Positions 52,749 through 61,954 of a DNA stretch of 64,000 bases are shown in pieces. This stretch comes from an uncultured Acidimicrobiales bacterium (GTDB lineage: Bacteria > Actinomycetota > Acidimicrobiia > Acidimicrobiales > SZUA-35), in the NCBI GenBank assembly GCA_937930695.1, contig CALHCB010000083.1:1-64000 (forward strand), read 5' to 3'. Position 1 is the stretch's first letter, and every line of letters begins with the position of its first letter. The position numbers and the translations under genes were made by a program. The notes under the pieces are model-generated. The model searched no databases. It saw only the letters and a list, made by a program, of their open reading frames with translations, and had not been told where the DNA came from.

Positions 52749-53130
52749 TCAGGCCCGGTGCATCACCAATTTGCTCGGACCCCGGAACGACACGATGGGC
52801 TTGAAGGACAGCTCTTGTTCAGCCATGACAATGTCAGGAAAACGGCGGACGAGTTCCTCGAACACCACTCGACCTTCCAGCCGAGCAAGCGGCGCTCCAA
52901 GACAGAAGTGAATGCCCTTCCCGAACGACAGATGCCGGCGGGCATCTGCGCGATGGATGTCGAACTCGTCGGGCTGTTCGAACCGAGCAGCACCAACACC
53001 CGTGCTTCAGCCGGAATCGTGACGTCCTCTGACAAGGGAACGTCGGTGAGACCGAGGCGTCGCCAGGCATTGACGCTCGAGTCGAAGCGAAGAGACTCTT
53101 CCAACGCGTTCGAGAGGAATCTGCCATCCC
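52749..53130 (-). pseudogene. Cytochrome P450 C-terminal remnant
   Basis: Reading the minus strand, one frame gives 'LEESLRFDSSVNAWRRL' (ExxR) and '[15 protein letters not shown]'. A different frame gives '[14 protein letters not shown]', the haem loop '[10 protein letters not shown]' and a normal C-terminus '[13 protein letters not shown]' ending at 52749. The 'ANRDPE'-type stretch usually between them is missing at the switch, so a short out-of-frame deletion is likely. The N-terminal two thirds of the gene is absent. Confidence 0.82.
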
Positions 53131-53182
53131 GACAGCCTTTTACTTTTGTGCCGCCCGGGTACCTGTTCGAAGCGAGATCTTG

Positions 53183-53187
53183 GGAGG
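53183..53187 (+). promoter_or_regulatory. Ribosome binding site GGAGG for the DUF72 gene
   Basis: GGAGG lies nine bases before ATG 53197. It lies directly against an alternative ATG at 53188, so 53197 is the better start. Confidence 0.5.
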
Positions 53188-53196
53188 ATGACTCCC

Positions 53197-54075
53197 ATGG
53201 CCACCGATGCTCGGTCGACGAGGCGACTACGCGTCGGCAGTCCGATGTGGGCCAATCGCGATTGGGTCGGACCAGTGTTCCCTGCGGACACCAAGATCGG
53301 CGACGAGCTGCATGCGTATGCAACCTGGTGCACCACGGTCGAGGGCAACACCACGTTCTACGCTCCCCCGCCGCCCGCCTCTGTCGAGAAGTGGGCGGCG
53401 TCGGCCCCGGACACATTCCGATTCTGCTTCAAGCTCCCCCAAGACATCACTCATAATCGCCGGCTGCGGAATGTCGAAGAACCGTTGTGGGAGTTTCTGG
53501 ACCTGCTGGAACCCCTTGGCGACAGAGTCGGCCCTCTTCAGATCCAATTGCCGGGCTCATTCGGACCCGAGGACCAACAGGTGCTCGGGGCATTCCTCCG
53601 ATCGTTGCCAAGCGACCGCATTTGGGCACTCGAAGTTCGGCACGCCGAGTTCTTTGCCGGTGGTAACAGCGAACGCCCGTTGGACGACATGCTCGCTGAG
53701 CTCGGGATCAACCGAGTGATCCTCGACAGCAGAGCCTTCTTCGCCTCTGTTCCGGTTACACGAGAAGAGCGAGAAGCGTGGGAACGCAAACCGCGATTGC
53801 CGGTACGGCCGGTCGCCACCTCGAACAACCCGATCATCCGGCTCATCGGGCAGAGCGATGTCGAAGCCAGTTTGGAGCATTGGGCGCCCTGGGTCCCGAA
53901 GCTTGCGGAATGGGTCGCAGCCGGCGTCGAACCTCATGTGTTCACCCACACACCGGACAACCGTGACTCGCCCATCCTCGCTCGACGCCTGTGGTCGCTC
54001 GTCGATGCGGAGGTCGCCGACCTCGAGCCGCTTCCCACCCCACTGAGAGGCGACCAACAGCTCGGCTTTTTCTGA
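53197..54075 (+). CDS. DUF72-family protein
   Basis: The 292-residue protein has 'GSPMWANRDWVGPVFP', 'YATWCTTVEGNTTFYAPPPPASVEKWAASAPDTFRFCFKLPQDITH' and 'PLQIQLPGSFGPED'. 'HVFTHTPDNRDSP' comes near the end. DUF72 adopts a TIM-barrel-like fold and its function is not established. It starts beside the P450 remnant, on the other strand. Confidence 0.9.
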   Translation: MATDARSTRRLRVGSPMWANRDWVGPVFPADTKIGDELHAYATWCTTVEGNTTFYAPPPPASVEKWAASAPDTFRFCFKLPQDITHNRRLRNVEEPLWEFLDLLEPLGDRVGPLQIQLPGSFGPEDQQVLGAFLRSLPSDRIWALEVRHAEFFAGGNSERPLDDMLAELGINRVILDSRAFFASVPVTREEREAWERKPRLPVRPVATSNNPIIRLIGQSDVEASLEHWAPWVPKLAEWVAAGVEPHVFTHTPDNRDSPILARRLWSLVDAEVADLEPLPTPLRGDQQLGFF

Positions 54076-54151
54076 CACGAAGTCAGACGCAGCTGCGCGA
54101 AGGGGCCCCGACCTTGCCGAAACCGGCACCCAAGGCGGTACAACGTCAGGC

Positions 54152-55369
54152 ATGCGTGTTGCGATCGTTGGAGCAGGGCTCGCCGGACTCTCCGCAGCCA
54201 TCGAGGTAAACAAGGCCGGCCACGACGTGGTGGTCTTCGAGGCTTCTGATGGTGTCGGCGGCCGAGTCAGAACCGACGAGGTCGATGGATTCCGACTCGA
54301 TCGTGGGTTTCAGATCCTTCTCGACGCATATCCCGAGGCACGGGATCTTCTCGACTTCGAGGCTCTCGATCTTCGTCGATTCACACCGGGTGCCACCATC
54401 CGACACAACGGCGAGTTCCACCGACTTGGCGATCCAATCCGGGAACCCAAGCAGTTGCTGTCGACGCTCAAGGCACCGATCGGATCGCCCATCGACAAGG
54501 CGCGAATTCTCGCCTTTCGCCTCTCGGTAACCAGAGGCGAGATCGAAGACGTCTGGAAAGGCGTCGGCACCACCACAATCTCCCGCTTCGAGCGGGCAGG
54601 ATTCAGCTCCTCGATGATCGAACGGTTCCTTCGACCGCTCTTCGCTGGCATCACGCTCGATCCGCAATTGCAAGGTTCAAGTCAGGTCGCCGAATTCGTC
54701 TTCCGAATGCTCAGCACCGGCGATGCTGTGGTGCCGGCCGTTGGCATGGGTGCCATCTCCGACCAGCTGGCTGCTCGCCTGCCAGACGGCACCATCAAGT
54801 TGAACTGCCCGGTTGCAGATCTTGGAGCGACTGCACTCCGGCTCGAAGGCGGCGAGACCGAATCAGCCGATGCCGTGATCCTGGCAACCGACAGCACCGA
54901 GGCGGCGCGTCTCGTGGGAGTCCCTGACCCAGGGTGGAACGGTGTGACGAGTGTCTGGCTCGCTGCAGATGCCCCACCGATCAATGAACCCGTGCTCGTT
55001 CTCAACGGTGAAGGGGTCTCCCCCATCAACTCGTTCGTTGTCATGAGCAACGTGAGTCAGCGCTATGCACCGGCCGGGCGCAACCTCATGGTCATGTCGA
55101 CCCCGTCGGTTGCCCCCGATCTCCCTGCGGCAATGAAGACACAGCTTGTCGATTGGTTTGGCTCAGTAGCCGAAACCTGGGAGGAGCTTCGAGTCGATCA
55201 AATCGAACGAGCCCAGCCCATCCAGCTTCCTGGCCACGATGCCAGGGCGCCACTCGCCCTCGATAGTGGTGTGTGGATCGCAGGGGATCACCGTCGGGAT
55301 GCGTCGATCAACGGAGCAATCGGATCCGGTCGAGCCGTCGCTCGTGCCGCGTTGGCAGCCCAGGTGTAA
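54152..55369 (+). CDS. FAD-dependent amine-oxidase-like oxidoreductase
   Basis: The 405-residue protein has N-terminal dinucleotide-binding motif 'RVAIVGAGLAGLSAAIEVNKAGHDVVVFEASDGVGGRVRT' and a C-terminal 'GVWIAGDHRRDASINGAIGSGRAVA' for FAD. The size and pattern fit flavin amine oxidase/phytoene-desaturase-like proteins of unknown substrate. No carotenoid genes are next to it. Confidence 0.88.
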   Translation: MRVAIVGAGLAGLSAAIEVNKAGHDVVVFEASDGVGGRVRTDEVDGFRLDRGFQILLDAYPEARDLLDFEALDLRRFTPGATIRHNGEFHRLGDPIREPKQLLSTLKAPIGSPIDKARILAFRLSVTRGEIEDVWKGVGTTTISRFERAGFSSSMIERFLRPLFAGITLDPQLQGSSQVAEFVFRMLSTGDAVVPAVGMGAISDQLAARLPDGTIKLNCPVADLGATALRLEGGETESADAVILATDSTEAARLVGVPDPGWNGVTSVWLAADAPPINEPVLVLNGEGVSPINSFVVMSNVSQRYAPAGRNLMVMSTPSVAPDLPAAMKTQLVDWFGSVAETWEELRVDQIERAQPIQLPGHDARAPLALDSGVWIAGDHRRDASINGAIGSGRAVARAALAAQV

Positions 55370-55400
55370 TTATCGACCAATTCGGCCGGGAGCAGGTTGC

Positions 55401-55874
55401 TCAGCGCGGCGCAGTCGGTCGGGTGCGTGCGGGAATGCGTTGCACCGCTCGGGCCGCCGAGTTCACCAGGTCAATCAGCGTTCGGCCGCCGACAATCATG
55501 GCGCAACCAATTGCGATGATGAGCATCGTCTCGTTGGTCCCGGTATTGGGCAACTGCTCTTGAGCATCGTCGTCTTGCAGCTGCGCTGATACGACGTCAA
55601 CTGTTTCATCGCCTGCCGCCAAGTCGGCGAATGCAGCAACGGTTGTCGTCGCCTGTTCAGCCATCGCTTCCGGGATCGTCGTCGCACTACCTGCAGCAAC
55701 ATCCACCTCTACTTCTGCGGGGAGCTGCACAGTCGGCGCGACCGAGATTCCAGGAGTCGAGGATGTCGATCCGCTGTTGAGGGTCTCATCGGAGATCGAG
55801 CTGCATCCAGCGACAGACAATGCTGCTGCCACAAGAAGTGTTCTGGCCCCGAGGCCGGTTACGAAATTCGCCAC
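55401..55874 (-). CDS. Lipoprotein with C-terminal LPNTG sorting signal
   Basis: The 157-residue protein has a signal peptide with lipobox 'LSVAGC'. The mature part is Ser/Thr/Ala-rich and acidic. The C-terminus has 'EQLPNTGTNETMLIIAIGCAMIVGGRTLIDLVNSAARAVQRIPARTRPTAPR', a classic LPxTG motif with helix and basic tail. Both a lipid anchor and a sortase signal are therefore present. It lies on the strand opposite the flanking FAD and Fpg genes. Confidence 0.72.
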   Translation of the reverse strand: MANFVTGLGARTLLVAAALSVAGCSSISDETLNSGSTSSTPGISVAPTVQLPAEVEVDVAAGSATTIPEAMAEQATTTVAAFADLAAGDETVDVVSAQLQDDDAQEQLPNTGTNETMLIIAIGCAMIVGGRTLIDLVNSAARAVQRIPARTRPTAPR

Positions 55875-55963
55875 GGGTTCAGCATGGCTCCCCCGGTTCT
55901 GAGTTACATGAGTCGAGCTTCGGGCAACCTTGGGTCGTACGAACCACTACCGTTCGGGCCGCT

Positions 55964-56782
55964 ATGCCCGAGCTCCCCGAGGTAGAAACTGTTCGCCGCC
56001 AGCTGGACCCGCGCGTCAAGGGTGCCCGTATCGTTGACGCCGGCTCTCATCCGTCAAGCAAGTTCACGCCGGCAACCGAAGCAATCGGGGCCAGCATTGT
56101 CTCCACCGGTCGGCGGGCGAAGTTCCTGTTACTCCAGCTCGACGATGATCGCGAGCTCGTCGTGCACCTTGGAATGACTGGTGTTCTTCGATTCCGCGAT
56201 GGCCCACCAAACGAAGAGGATCCCTATCTTCGGGCTTGGTGGACGTTGATGAGGGACGACGACATCGCGCAAACTCTCGAGTTCGCCGATGTGCGGCGCT
56301 TTGGGAGGCTTCGTGTGGTCCCGACGGGCGACTATTCGGGGATGCCGACACTGGCGAACGCCGGGCCGGAGCCATGGGATCCGATACTCACTCCAAAACT
56401 GTTCTGGCAGCTGTTGCAGGCAAGCAAGCGCCCGATCAAGACCCAGTTGCTGTCCCAGCGCCCGATTGCGGGTGTCGGAAACATCTACGCCGACGAAGCA
56501 CTCTGGATTGCGGAGATCAACCCAACGGCTCGACGGATCGGGCTGGAACGGGCGGCCAAGCTGCTCGACGCCGTTCGCTCGACCCTTGAACAGGGCATCG
56601 AACTTGGCGGTACAACCTTGCGCGATTACCGCAACGCCGAGGGCGGCACCGGCGGGAATCAACATGAACTCTTCGCCTACGGACGATCCGGCAAGCCGTG
56701 TCTTCGTTGTGGAACGACGATGGAGGCCCGCGTGATCGACGCTCGAACCACAACATGGTGCAAGACCTGTCAGCGCCGCTGA
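55964..56782 (+). CDS. mutM: Formamidopyrimidine-DNA glycosylase
   Basis: The 272-residue protein starts 'MPELPEVETVRRQL', where the Pro2 nucleophile and Glu3 are catalytic. The H2TH region is 'QRPIAGVGNIYADEALWIAEINP'. A zinc finger 'PCLRCGTTMEARVIDARTTTWCKTCQ' closes it. It removes oxidised purines such as 8-oxoguanine. Start chosen at MPEL, the only catalytically sensible start; the longer ORF in the track would bury Pro2. Confidence 0.95.
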   Translation: MPELPEVETVRRQLDPRVKGARIVDAGSHPSSKFTPATEAIGASIVSTGRRAKFLLLQLDDDRELVVHLGMTGVLRFRDGPPNEEDPYLRAWWTLMRDDDIAQTLEFADVRRFGRLRVVPTGDYSGMPTLANAGPEPWDPILTPKLFWQLLQASKRPIKTQLLSQRPIAGVGNIYADEALWIAEINPTARRIGLERAAKLLDAVRSTLEQGIELGGTTLRDYRNAEGGTGGNQHELFAYGRSGKPCLRCGTTMEARVIDARTTTWCKTCQRR

Positions 56783-56799
56783 TCCGTACACTTCTCGCC

Positions 56800-57573
56800 A
56801 TGGCAAACAGCTCGACGACGAGCAATCCACAGATGCCTGACCAGCCAAAGACCCTCACCGTGATCGGCAACGGCCGCGCTGGTGGAGCCCTGGTCGCAGC
56901 CCTCGACGCGGTCGGTTGGCCAGTCGACGCAGTGTTCGGTCGAGCCGACGACTATTCCGATGCCTGCAACGACACGGACATCGTGGTGATCGCCGCCCCC
57001 GACGATGCCCTCGCCACAGTGGCCGCCAGGATCGAACCAGGCGACGGCGTCGTCATGCATCTCTCCGGGTCGCGCACGCTTGATGTCTTGGCTCCCCACG
57101 AGCGACGGGCGTCAATGCACCCCCTCATGTCGCTTCCCGATCCCGTTCGAGGAGCCAAACGGCTCCTCGACAACTGCGCATTCGCAGTCTGCGGCGACCC
57201 AGTTGCTGAACTTTTGGTGCAGGCACTCGGAGGCAGAGGGTTTGCCGTGGATGACGATGACCGAGCCAGCTACCACGCTGCGGCAAGCATCGCTGCGAAT
57301 CACGTCGTGACGCTCTGCGCTCAGGTCGAGCGAGTTGCAGGGAGCATCGGAGCACCAGCCGATGCGTTCTGGCGCCTCATCTCGACATCGGTGGAAAATG
57401 CATCTCAGCTTGGTGCCAGCGCCGCGCTCACCGGGCCAGCAGCCAGAGGAGACTGGGACACCATCGCGGCCCATCTCAGCTCACTACCGCCAGACGAGCA
57501 GGTGCTCTACCGTGCGGTCGCCAAAGCGGCGGCCGAGCTCGCAAATCAACAGTGGCCCAGTCGTCTCGACTGA
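56800..57573 (+). CDS. DUF2520/Rossmann-fold protein upstream of panC
   Basis: The 257-residue protein has 'TLTVIGNGRAGGALVAALDAVGW' (GxGxxG-like) at the N-terminus, then 'DIVVIAAPDDALATVAARI'. A C-terminal helical DUF2520 domain follows ('SYHAAASIAANHVVTLCAQVERVA'). The family is a Rossmann-type NAD(P)-binding protein often placed next to panC in Actinobacteria. It may act in pantothenate or related metabolism, perhaps as a ketopantoate reductase-like enzyme. Confidence 0.82.
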   Translation: MANSSTTSNPQMPDQPKTLTVIGNGRAGGALVAALDAVGWPVDAVFGRADDYSDACNDTDIVVIAAPDDALATVAARIEPGDGVVMHLSGSRTLDVLAPHERRASMHPLMSLPDPVRGAKRLLDNCAFAVCGDPVAELLVQALGGRGFAVDDDDRASYHAAASIAANHVVTLCAQVERVAGSIGAPADAFWRLISTSVENASQLGASAALTGPAARGDWDTIAAHLSSLPPDEQVLYRAVAKAAAELANQQWPSRLD

Positions 57574-57610
57574 CCCTTCACGTTCGCTTCTGATTCGACA
57601 GGAAACCTCC

Positions 57611-58477
57611 GTGGCAATTGCAACAATCTCGACGATCAACGAGACCCGAGAACGCTTGGACGCAGTTCGCGCCAGCGGCCGGTCTGTCGGTTTCGTCCCG
57701 ACCATGGGCTTCCTTCACGACGGTCATGCCTCATTGATGCGCGCCGCTCGAAGTCAAAACGACGTCGTCGTTGCCAGCATCTTCGTAAACCCTCTCCAAT
57801 TCGCCGCCAACGAGGATCTCTCCGACTACCCCCGTGACCTTGACCGTGACACTGACTTGGCCGAACGGTCTGGTGTTGACCTGTTGTTCGTACCCTCCGT
57901 AGAGGAGATGTATCCCCACGGTCCTGTGCTCACCACTGTGACGGTTGACGACATCTCTTCGCGGTTCGAAGGTGCGACCCGTCCGACGCACTTCGCTGGC
58001 GTCGCCACCGTGGTTTCCAAACTCTTCAACATCAGTGGGCCAGCTCGTGCGTATTTCGGCGAGAAAGACTTTCAGCAGCTCGCGGTGATTCGCCGCATGG
58101 TGAGCGACCTCTCAATCCCGATCGAAGTCGTCGGGTGCCCCATCGTTCGAGAAGCCGACGGGCTCGCCATGTCCAGCCGTAACACCTACCTCAGTCCCGA
58201 GCAGCGAGCTGCTGCCCCGGTACTCCGACGGGCACTCGATGCAGGTGTCGCCGCCATCGACAACGGCGAGGTACGTCCGGCCGAGGTTGTCCGGATCATG
58301 ACCACAATCGTTGAGGCAGAATCTCATGCGCAGCTCGACTATGCAGCGGCTGTCGACGCGGCAACGCTGGTTGAACCTGACACTCTTTCCGGCGAAGTTC
58401 GGCTCCTGATTGCCGCTCAAGTTGGACGGCCACGACTGATCGACAATGCTGGTACCTCCATAGAGACGACGACATGA
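57611..58477 (+). CDS. panC: Pantothenate synthetase
   Basis: The 288-residue enzyme joins pantoate and beta-alanine using ATP. 'GFVPTMGFLHDGHASLMRAAR' holds the HxGH motif, with 'SIFVNPLQF', 'FEGATRPTHFAGVATVVSKLF' and 'YFGEKDFQQLAVIRRMVSDL' for substrate binding. It starts at GTG 57611 after AGGAAA. It follows the DUF2520 gene by 37 bp and precedes panB by 43 bp. Confidence 0.95.
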   Translation: MAIATISTINETRERLDAVRASGRSVGFVPTMGFLHDGHASLMRAARSQNDVVVASIFVNPLQFAANEDLSDYPRDLDRDTDLAERSGVDLLFVPSVEEMYPHGPVLTTVTVDDISSRFEGATRPTHFAGVATVVSKLFNISGPARAYFGEKDFQQLAVIRRMVSDLSIPIEVVGCPIVREADGLAMSSRNTYLSPEQRAAAPVLRRALDAGVAAIDNGEVRPAEVVRIMTTIVEAESHAQLDYAAAVDAATLVEPDTLSGEVRLLIAAQVGRPRLIDNAGTSIETTT

Positions 58478-58520
58478 ACCAAACCCTCGTGTTCGACTCA
58501 CCGCTACCAAGGAAACAACC

Positions 58521-59378
58521 GTGAGTTCAAAGGTCACCGTTCCCAAGATCGAAGGCTCCAAGGTTCGCAATGGGGCAGATCCGCTCGTGATGGTCACCGC
58601 CTACGACGCTCCATCTGCTCGAGTTGCGAGTGAGGCGGGCGTCGACATGATTCTCGTCGGCGACAGCGTCGCGATGGTCGTGCTTGGCTACGACGACACC
58701 CTGCAGGTCACCGTGGATGACATGGCGCATCACGTCGCAGCAGTCGCACGGGCGAACCCCGATCCGCTGATCATTGGCGACATGCCGTGGATGAGCTTTC
58801 ACGTCTCGGTTGAAGAGACCGTGAGGAATGCCGCGACTCTGATTCGTGCTGGTGCTCAATGCGTCAAGGTCGAGGGTGGGCGAAAGCGGATCAAGATGAT
58901 CGAAGCAATTCGCGCCGCCGAAATTCCAGTGATCGGCCATGTCGGTCTCACGCCACAATCGGCGAACGTCATGGGCGGCTTCAAGATCCAAGCCCGCGAC
59001 GCACACGACGTCAGGCGAACCATCGCCGCGGCGAAGGGGCTCCAAGCTGCCGGATGTTTTGCCGTCGTCGTCGAGGGTGTGCCTGATCTTGCAGGTGAGA
59101 TGATCACCGATGCGGTCGACATCCCGATCATTGGCATTGGGGCAGGAGCCAACACTGATGGCCAGGTGCTCGTTTACCACGATGTCATCGGGCTCGAGAA
59201 CCGATTCAAGCCCCGGTTCGTCCGCCGCTACGGCACCGCGTACGAAGACCAGGTTGCGTCGATTGCCCAGTTCACTGCCGATGTGCGCGAGAGAAACTTT
59301 CCGGGCCCCGACGAGACCTACAAGACCAACGAGGCACTTGCTGAGGCTCTTGGTCTCTACGGTTCACAACCGAAGTAG
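58521..59378 (+). CDS. panB: 3-methyl-2-oxobutanoate hydroxymethyltransferase
   Basis: The 285-residue enzyme makes ketopantoate for the same pathway. 'VMVTAYDAPSARVASEAGVDMILVGDSVAMVVLGYDDT' holds the metal-binding DSV, with 'GHVGLTPQS' and 'VVVEGVPD' for the catalytic Glu. It starts at GTG 58521 with GGA upstream. No panD or panE is in the window. Confidence 0.95.
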   Translation: MSSKVTVPKIEGSKVRNGADPLVMVTAYDAPSARVASEAGVDMILVGDSVAMVVLGYDDTLQVTVDDMAHHVAAVARANPDPLIIGDMPWMSFHVSVEETVRNAATLIRAGAQCVKVEGGRKRIKMIEAIRAAEIPVIGHVGLTPQSANVMGGFKIQARDAHDVRRTIAAAKGLQAAGCFAVVVEGVPDLAGEMITDAVDIPIIGIGAGANTDGQVLVYHDVIGLENRFKPRFVRRYGTAYEDQVASIAQFTADVRERNFPGPDETYKTNEALAEALGLYGSQPK

Positions 59379-59436
59379 CGCTCCCACAACACGCTGTCGG
59401 GGGAACAATCGCCTGGGCGACTAGGTTCAGGTCTCA

Positions 59437-60846
59437 ATGGCACCCATCCGACTCCGCGCTCCCTCGAGTTTCGAGCGGGGCTTTGCCCAGATTCGAGACG
59501 AGCTCGACGTGCCGCCTTCGTTCCCCGAGGTGGTGCTCGACGCTGCGAGGGAGGCCCGGCTCGATCTGAGCGGCAGACGAGATGCCCTCAACATCCCGTT
59601 CGTGGCCATCGATCCACCCGGTGCTACCGATCTCGATCAGGCGTTCGCAGCTGAGCGCCACGGTGACGGCTATCGAGTCTTCTATGCCATTGCCGACCTC
59701 GGTGCCTTTCTAGAGCCCGGTGGCGTCATCGATCTCGAAGCCAGAACTCGCGGGACAACGCTGTACAGCCCCGACATCCGCACACCTCTGCATCCGCCGA
59801 TCATCAGCGAAGATCGAGGGAGTCTGCTCGCAGGCACCATCAAACCTGCCCTGTTGTGGACCATCGACCTGGACGCCAGCGGGATGCCCACCGACTCGAG
59901 CTTCGAGCGCGCCATGGTGCAAATTCGTGAAGCGATTCCGTACACAGAAGCCCAGCGCAGGATCGACGCCAACGATGAGATGCTCGTCCTACTGAAAGAA
60001 GTCGGGACCCTTCGGCAAGCCAGGGAAGCCGATCGTGGTGGCGTCAGCCTCAATCTTCCGGCTCAAGAAGTTGTCGAAGTTGACGGCTCCTACAGCCTCA
60101 AATTCGACTCATCGATACCAGTTGAGAACTGGAACGCCCAGATCTCACTTCTGACGGGCATCGTTGCCGGGACCAAGATGTACGAGGCGCAGGTCGGCAT
60201 CCTCCGCACACTGCCACCGACTCGCAAGCAGGACCTTCGGCGTTTGCGTCGTCAAGCCAAGGCCCTTGGGGTCGATTGGCCGGACCACATCGACTACCCA
60301 GATTTCGTCCGTTCGATAACACCCGAAACTCCAACCGACAATGCGTTCTTGCTCCAGGCAGCCCGCTCATTTCGCGGAGCTGGCTATCTCGGCTTCTCAG
60401 GAGAGCAGCCCGAGTTCGCCGAGCACGGGGCAATCGCCTCGATCTACGCCCACGTCACCGCGCCGCTGCGCCGGCTCGTGGATCGCTTCGGCAACGAGAT
60501 TCTGCTCGCTCTCTACGCGGGCGAAGAACCGCCGGCATGGGCCGTGGAAGCGACAGAAGAGCTCCCGTCGCTGATGGGTCGGGCAAAGTCGAAGGAATCG
60601 GCTCTTGAACGTTCAATGGTCGACTTCGCCGAAGCGATGGTGCTCGAGCCTCACGTCGGTAAGTCCTTCGAAGGTTTTGTCATCGACATCAACGAGAAGC
60701 GTGGACGAGCCACCGTGCAGCTTTGCGACCCGGCGGTCGTTACGAATGTTGCACCCGACGGGCTCCAACTCGCACAAGAAGTATCCGTGACTCTTCAGGC
60801 CGTCGACACGTCGAAACGGACGCTCGACTTCGCGGTCGAGAGCTGA
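59437..60846 (+). CDS. RNase II/R-family (RNB-domain) protein
   Basis: The 469-residue protein has the RNB catalytic block 'FVAIDPPGATDLDQAF' with the conserved Asp cluster and 'ARTRGTTLYSPDIRTPLHPPIIS'. A later 'YAHVTAPLRRLVDRFGNEILLA' matches the conserved RNB C-terminus. It is shorter than Escherichia coli RNase II or R; N-terminal cold-shock domains are not seen. It degrades RNA 3' to 5' or is a specialised homologue. Confidence 0.88.
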   Translation: MAPIRLRAPSSFERGFAQIRDELDVPPSFPEVVLDAAREARLDLSGRRDALNIPFVAIDPPGATDLDQAFAAERHGDGYRVFYAIADLGAFLEPGGVIDLEARTRGTTLYSPDIRTPLHPPIISEDRGSLLAGTIKPALLWTIDLDASGMPTDSSFERAMVQIREAIPYTEAQRRIDANDEMLVLLKEVGTLRQAREADRGGVSLNLPAQEVVEVDGSYSLKFDSSIPVENWNAQISLLTGIVAGTKMYEAQVGILRTLPPTRKQDLRRLRRQAKALGVDWPDHIDYPDFVRSITPETPTDNAFLLQAARSFRGAGYLGFSGEQPEFAEHGAIASIYAHVTAPLRRLVDRFGNEILLALYAGEEPPAWAVEATEELPSLMGRAKSKESALERSMVDFAEAMVLEPHVGKSFEGFVIDINEKRGRATVQLCDPAVVTNVAPDGLQLAQEVSVTLQAVDTSKRTLDFAVES

Positions 60847-60880
60847 TCGAAGCAGACCGAAACAGATCCAACATCTCGAA

Positions 60881-61954
60881 ATGATTCTCCGACCAGAACG
60901 TCACGATCCGCTACCGCGTCAGCCAGCGGGTCTGCCCTGGCCAACCACCGACTGGCCGAAGAAGGCTCCCGAAGCGGACGTCGATCACGTGCAACTCGAG
61001 CAGCTACTCGACACGGCCTTCGGCAACTCCGTTTTCGAAAACTCTGCCGATGGCACACCGTCCCCGGAGCTCGGGCTCATGCTCGCCACGGTTGTTGTCC
61101 ACCGTGGCCACCTTGTCTCCGCTCGATATGGCGAAACGGCTGGCCCCCAAGAACCGCTCATCTCGTGGTCGATGGCCAAGAGCGTGGTTCATGCGTGGGC
61201 GGGCCTCCTCACGATGGACGGGCTGCTCGACGTGCACGCTCCGACCGGAATCCCTGAGTGGGCTGACGATCTCAGATCTGAGATCACGGTCGCGCAACTC
61301 TTGGACATGACCAGTGGGCTCGAGTTCAACGAGGACTACGTCGATGACCAGGTCTCCCATGTCATCGAGATGCTCTTTGGGGAGGGCCAGACCGACACAG
61401 CTGGCTACGCCAGAGACTTTCCATTGGTTCATGCAGCAGGCTCGCACTTCAACTATTCGAGTGGCACAACCAACATCGTCGCTCGGATCTGCGGCGATCT
61501 CGTCGGCGACCAGGAAGCCGTGGAGGCGTACCTCCAGGAGCGTCTGTTCGAACCCCTCGGCATGCAAAGCGCCGATCCTCGATTCGACGATGCGGGCACG
61601 TTCATCGGTTCGTCGTTCCTCTATTGCACGGCGGAGGACTTCGCCCGATTCGGCTACCTGTATCTCCGGAACGGCATGTGGGAGGGGCAGCGTCTTCTTC
61701 CTGACGGTTGGGCGGACGACGCACGATCAGCCGTTTCGGTACCTGTCGATGAAGACTTCTGGTACGGACACCACTGGTGGCTGTGGGATGACTCAACCGG
61801 AGGCTTCGCCTGCCACGGTTACGAGGGTCAGTACATCATCGTGATCCCCGCCCGAGATCTGATCGTTGTCCGTCTCGGGAAAACTCCAGCAGAACGTAAG
61901 GCCCCGGTCATCGCATGGCTGAAGGATGTGATCGCGTGTTTCCCCGAGAAGTAG
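60881..61954 (+). CDS. Beta-lactamase-fold serine hydrolase
   Basis: The 357-residue protein has SxxK in 'LISWSMAKSVVHAW', a Tyr motif in 'FNYSSGTTNIVARI' and a C-terminal 'FACHGYEGQYIIVIP' block. The fold is class-C beta-lactamase/penicillin-binding-protein-like. Related proteins are esterases or oligomer hydrolases. No signal peptide is visible. Confidence 0.87.
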   Translation: MILRPERHDPLPRQPAGLPWPTTDWPKKAPEADVDHVQLEQLLDTAFGNSVFENSADGTPSPELGLMLATVVVHRGHLVSARYGETAGPQEPLISWSMAKSVVHAWAGLLTMDGLLDVHAPTGIPEWADDLRSEITVAQLLDMTSGLEFNEDYVDDQVSHVIEMLFGEGQTDTAGYARDFPLVHAAGSHFNYSSGTTNIVARICGDLVGDQEAVEAYLQERLFEPLGMQSADPRFDDAGTFIGSSFLYCTAEDFARFGYLYLRNGMWEGQRLLPDGWADDARSAVSVPVDEDFWYGHHWWLWDDSTGGFACHGYEGQYIIVIPARDLIVVRLGKTPAERKAPVIAWLKDVIACFPEK

